Program-made: the position numbers and the translations under genes
NCBI RefSeq assembly: GCF_001011035.1
Contig: NZ_CP011492.1
Location: forward strand, 4,349,001-4,413,000
Reading direction: 5' to 3'
Origin: Streptomyces sp. CNQ-509
GTDB taxonomy: Bacteria; Actinomycetota; Actinomycetes; Streptomycetales; Streptomycetaceae
Length of the DNA: 64,000 nt
The notes under the pieces: generated by a model
What the model was told of the DNA's origin: nothing
The model's input: only the letters and a program-made list of their open reading frames with translations
Databases searched by the model: none
Shown here: positions 62,790 to 64,000 of the stretch, piece by piece
How positions within the stretch are numbered: the stretch's first letter is position 1
Layout: every line of letters starts with the position of its first letter

Positions 62790-63871
62790 TGTTGAGCGGC
62801 ACTCAAGATTCCGATGTCGCGGGCGTGATGGGGCGTTGAGCGTGCCGATGTGATTTGGGTTCTGATGTGCTTCATTGGCGGCGGCACCTTGCCGATGAAC
62901 CGGGTCACAGTGCGGTGACCTGCGCCGTCCGCGCTGCCCACCGGTGGGGGTGTTCGGCCCGGTGCCGGTTCGTGGCCAGTGGGGCATCGTGCTTGCACGA
63001 GAGGGGCGGTTGGGGCCAAGGTGCAACACGAGCTGACCCTTTCCTGGCTCGGTCGCCGGACCGGAGCCTGACGGGATAGACGATGATCGAGGTTGCGGAC
63101 GCGGCGGCGGCCCGGCACGCCCTGGCCCGCCGGAGGCTGCACTGCCCGGACTGCGACGCCGCGGTCAAGTCCTGGGGCCAGGCCCGCGCCCGCACGGTCC
63201 GCGACCTCGGCGGCGAGCTGGTCACGGTGCGGCCGGACCGGGCCCGGTGCACCGGCTGCCTGCGCACGCACGTCGTGCTCGACGCCCGCCTGCTGCCCCT
63301 TCGCGCGTACACCGTGCGGTTCGTGGGCCAGGCGCTCGTCGGCGCCGTACGCGGGCACGGCCACCGCCAGATCGCCGCCGAACTGGGCGCCCCGGCTACC
63401 ACCGTGCGCGGCTGGCTGCGCCGGGCCCGCCGCAACGCCGAGCAGTTGCGGTGCCTCGGCGCGCAGGCCGTCGTCGCGCTCGATCCCGACGCGCTGCCCA
63501 CCACGGACCGCGGCGACCCGCTGGCCCACGCCGTCGAGGCGCTGGTGGCCGCCGCCGTGGCCGCGTACCGCCGCTTCGGCCACGGGCCACGCGAGGTATG
63601 GGCGCGGATCACGCTGCTCACCCACGGCCGGCTGCTCGCGCCTCGCCCGGCAGGCTGAGCCACCAGCACCGATCACGGCCGACGCCTGCCCGCACACAGG
63701 TACGACCGCGTCCGGAGCCGCCGCGACCGTCGTGGAGGCGGCGGAGACACGCCTTCGTCCGGCACCTTGCCAACGAAGACGACACCTTGCCGACGACACC
63801 GCCCGAATCGCCCGAAACTTCATCGGCACCGTGAACGCCCGCCTCGTTGGAATTTTGAGCGCCGGGCAACA
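62790..63871 (+). mobile_element. 1,082-bp TG...CA element with imperfect terminal repeats and 10-bp target duplication
   Basis: Ends TGTTGAGCGGCACTCAAGAT (left) and, inverted, TGTTGCCCGGCGCTCAAAAT (right) match at most positions. GGCCGGGGAT flanks both sides (62780-62789 and 63872-63881). Subterminal CACCTTGCC motifs occur once at the left and twice at the right. The only gene is a zinc-ribbon/HTH protein; no DDE transposase is present, so it may be a non-autonomous derivative. Confidence 0.85.
63083..63658 (+). CDS. zinc-ribbon plus helix-turn-helix protein of the TG...CA element (DUF6431-like)
   Basis: The protein has 191 residues from ATG 63083. Cysteine pairs in RRLHCPDCDAAVKSWG and RPDRARCTGCLRTHVVLD form a zinc ribbon. 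A resolvase-like HTH follows (ALVGAVRGHGHRQIAAELGAPATTVRGWLRRARRNAEQL). The C-terminal helical part is Ala-rich. Similar genes in actinobacteria often sit next to a DDE transposase gene; here it is the only gene of the element. It probably binds the element ends. Confidence 0.8.
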   Translation: MIEVADAAAARHALARRRLHCPDCDAAVKSWGQARARTVRDLGGELVTVRPDRARCTGCLRTHVVLDARLLPLRAYTVRFVGQALVGAVRGHGHRQIAAELGAPATTVRGWLRRARRNAEQLRCLGAQAVVALDPDALPTTDRGDPLAHAVEALVAAAVAAYRRFGHGPREVWARITLLTHGRLLAPRPAG

Positions 63872-64000
63872 GGCCGGGGATTGCGGCGCGGGTGTCGTCG
63901 ATGATGTCCACGGCGTCCAGGAGGTGGTCGGTGGAGTCGCTGACCAGGTAGGCGAGTTGCCACACTCGCGCGTACACGGTGCGGATCGCGGGGCTGAGGT

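Larger units (their letters stand above)
62302..64000 (-). pseudogene. integrative-element wHTH protein gene, interrupted by insertion and frameshift (continues past the window)
   Basis: Removing the 1,082-bp element and one 10-bp duplicate joins two parts in the same frame. Upstream (from 64000 down): YARVWQLAYLVSDSTDHLLD, then AVDIIDDTRAAIPG. Downstream: PTGIPLSHKEALGEAGRRVE, then LVRDLTALGAPDAV, LTQHAALRAVAQGKVTIANG and GIRLSISTIRSLES. A one-base shift near 62475 then restores RGLVARAPCPLLLHDERIHL, TPDGRRGL and a stop at 62302. The order matches the 251-residue protein at 58639-59394. The start codon lies outside the window. Confidence 0.8.

Overview
The window is high-GC actinobacterial chromosome, almost certainly Streptomyces or a close relative. 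The evidence is strong third-position GC bias, frequent GTG starts, GGAGG-type ribosome binding sites, an ABBA-fold aromatic prenyltransferase, a DUF574-type methyltransferase, an ECF sigma factor with a SnoaL-like tail and an RG-rich DEAD-box helicase. No species call is possible from sequence reading alone.

Positions 1-30,700 look like ordinary chromosomal (arm-type) content. In order: an M28 peptidase cut by the window edge; an ECF sigma factor; an MMPL transporter; a gluconate module (GntR-type repressor, gluconokinase, GntP permease, with two operator-like palindromes in the divergent gap); tRNA-Glu; a frameshifted acetyltransferase; two methyltransferases; a DinB-like protein; an IspH-prenyl diphosphate synthase fusion divergent from an NphB-like prenyltransferase; a secreted I36-type protein; a LacI regulator; a secreted GH114-like protein; an MFS pump divergent from its TetR-type regulator; an NAD-dependent epimerase; an Lrp regulator divergent from AzlCD; a secreted GH97 enzyme; a membrane metallophosphoesterase; a small zincin; a lipoprotein; a DEAD-box helicase; and tRNA-Lys(TTT).

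An island starts directly after tRNA-Lys (30,708 onward). Its centre is a single-strand DNA phosphorothioation locus. sspA, sspB, sspC and sspD (cysteine desulfurase, DUF4007 protein, large P-loop ATPase, PP-loop sulfurtransferase) run on the plus strand with 4-bp stop/start overlaps. Divergent from them is a tightly coupled operon of SF2 helicase, GHKL ATPase and phospholipase-D-type nuclease. It resembles the SspFGH effector class rather than SspE, which is not seen here. A phosphorothioation-associated methyltransferase, a tandem-HTH protein and a second PP-loop enzyme flank the locus.

Downstream, after decayed IS701/IS256 fragments, lies a visibly lower-GC pair: a second, MORC-like GHKL ATPase followed 11 bp later by a GIY-YIG-type nuclease. 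An IS1182-family element with perfect 29-bp inverted repeats sits exactly on the nuclease stop codon. This pair is my best candidate for an undescribed defence system.

From about 52.7 kb to the end the content is typical of actinomycete integrative elements: a PD-(D/E)XK/DUF5655 protein, a DnaB-N-domain protein, a C5 cytosine methyltransferase coupled to a third PP-loop enzyme, and a string of related unknown proteins on the minus strand. Several of these lack a canonical start codon where one is expected, and have ATT, CTG or CTT after a good Shine-Dalgarno sequence. One is interrupted by a 1,082-bp TG...CA element that carries only a zinc-ribbon/helix-turn-helix gene.
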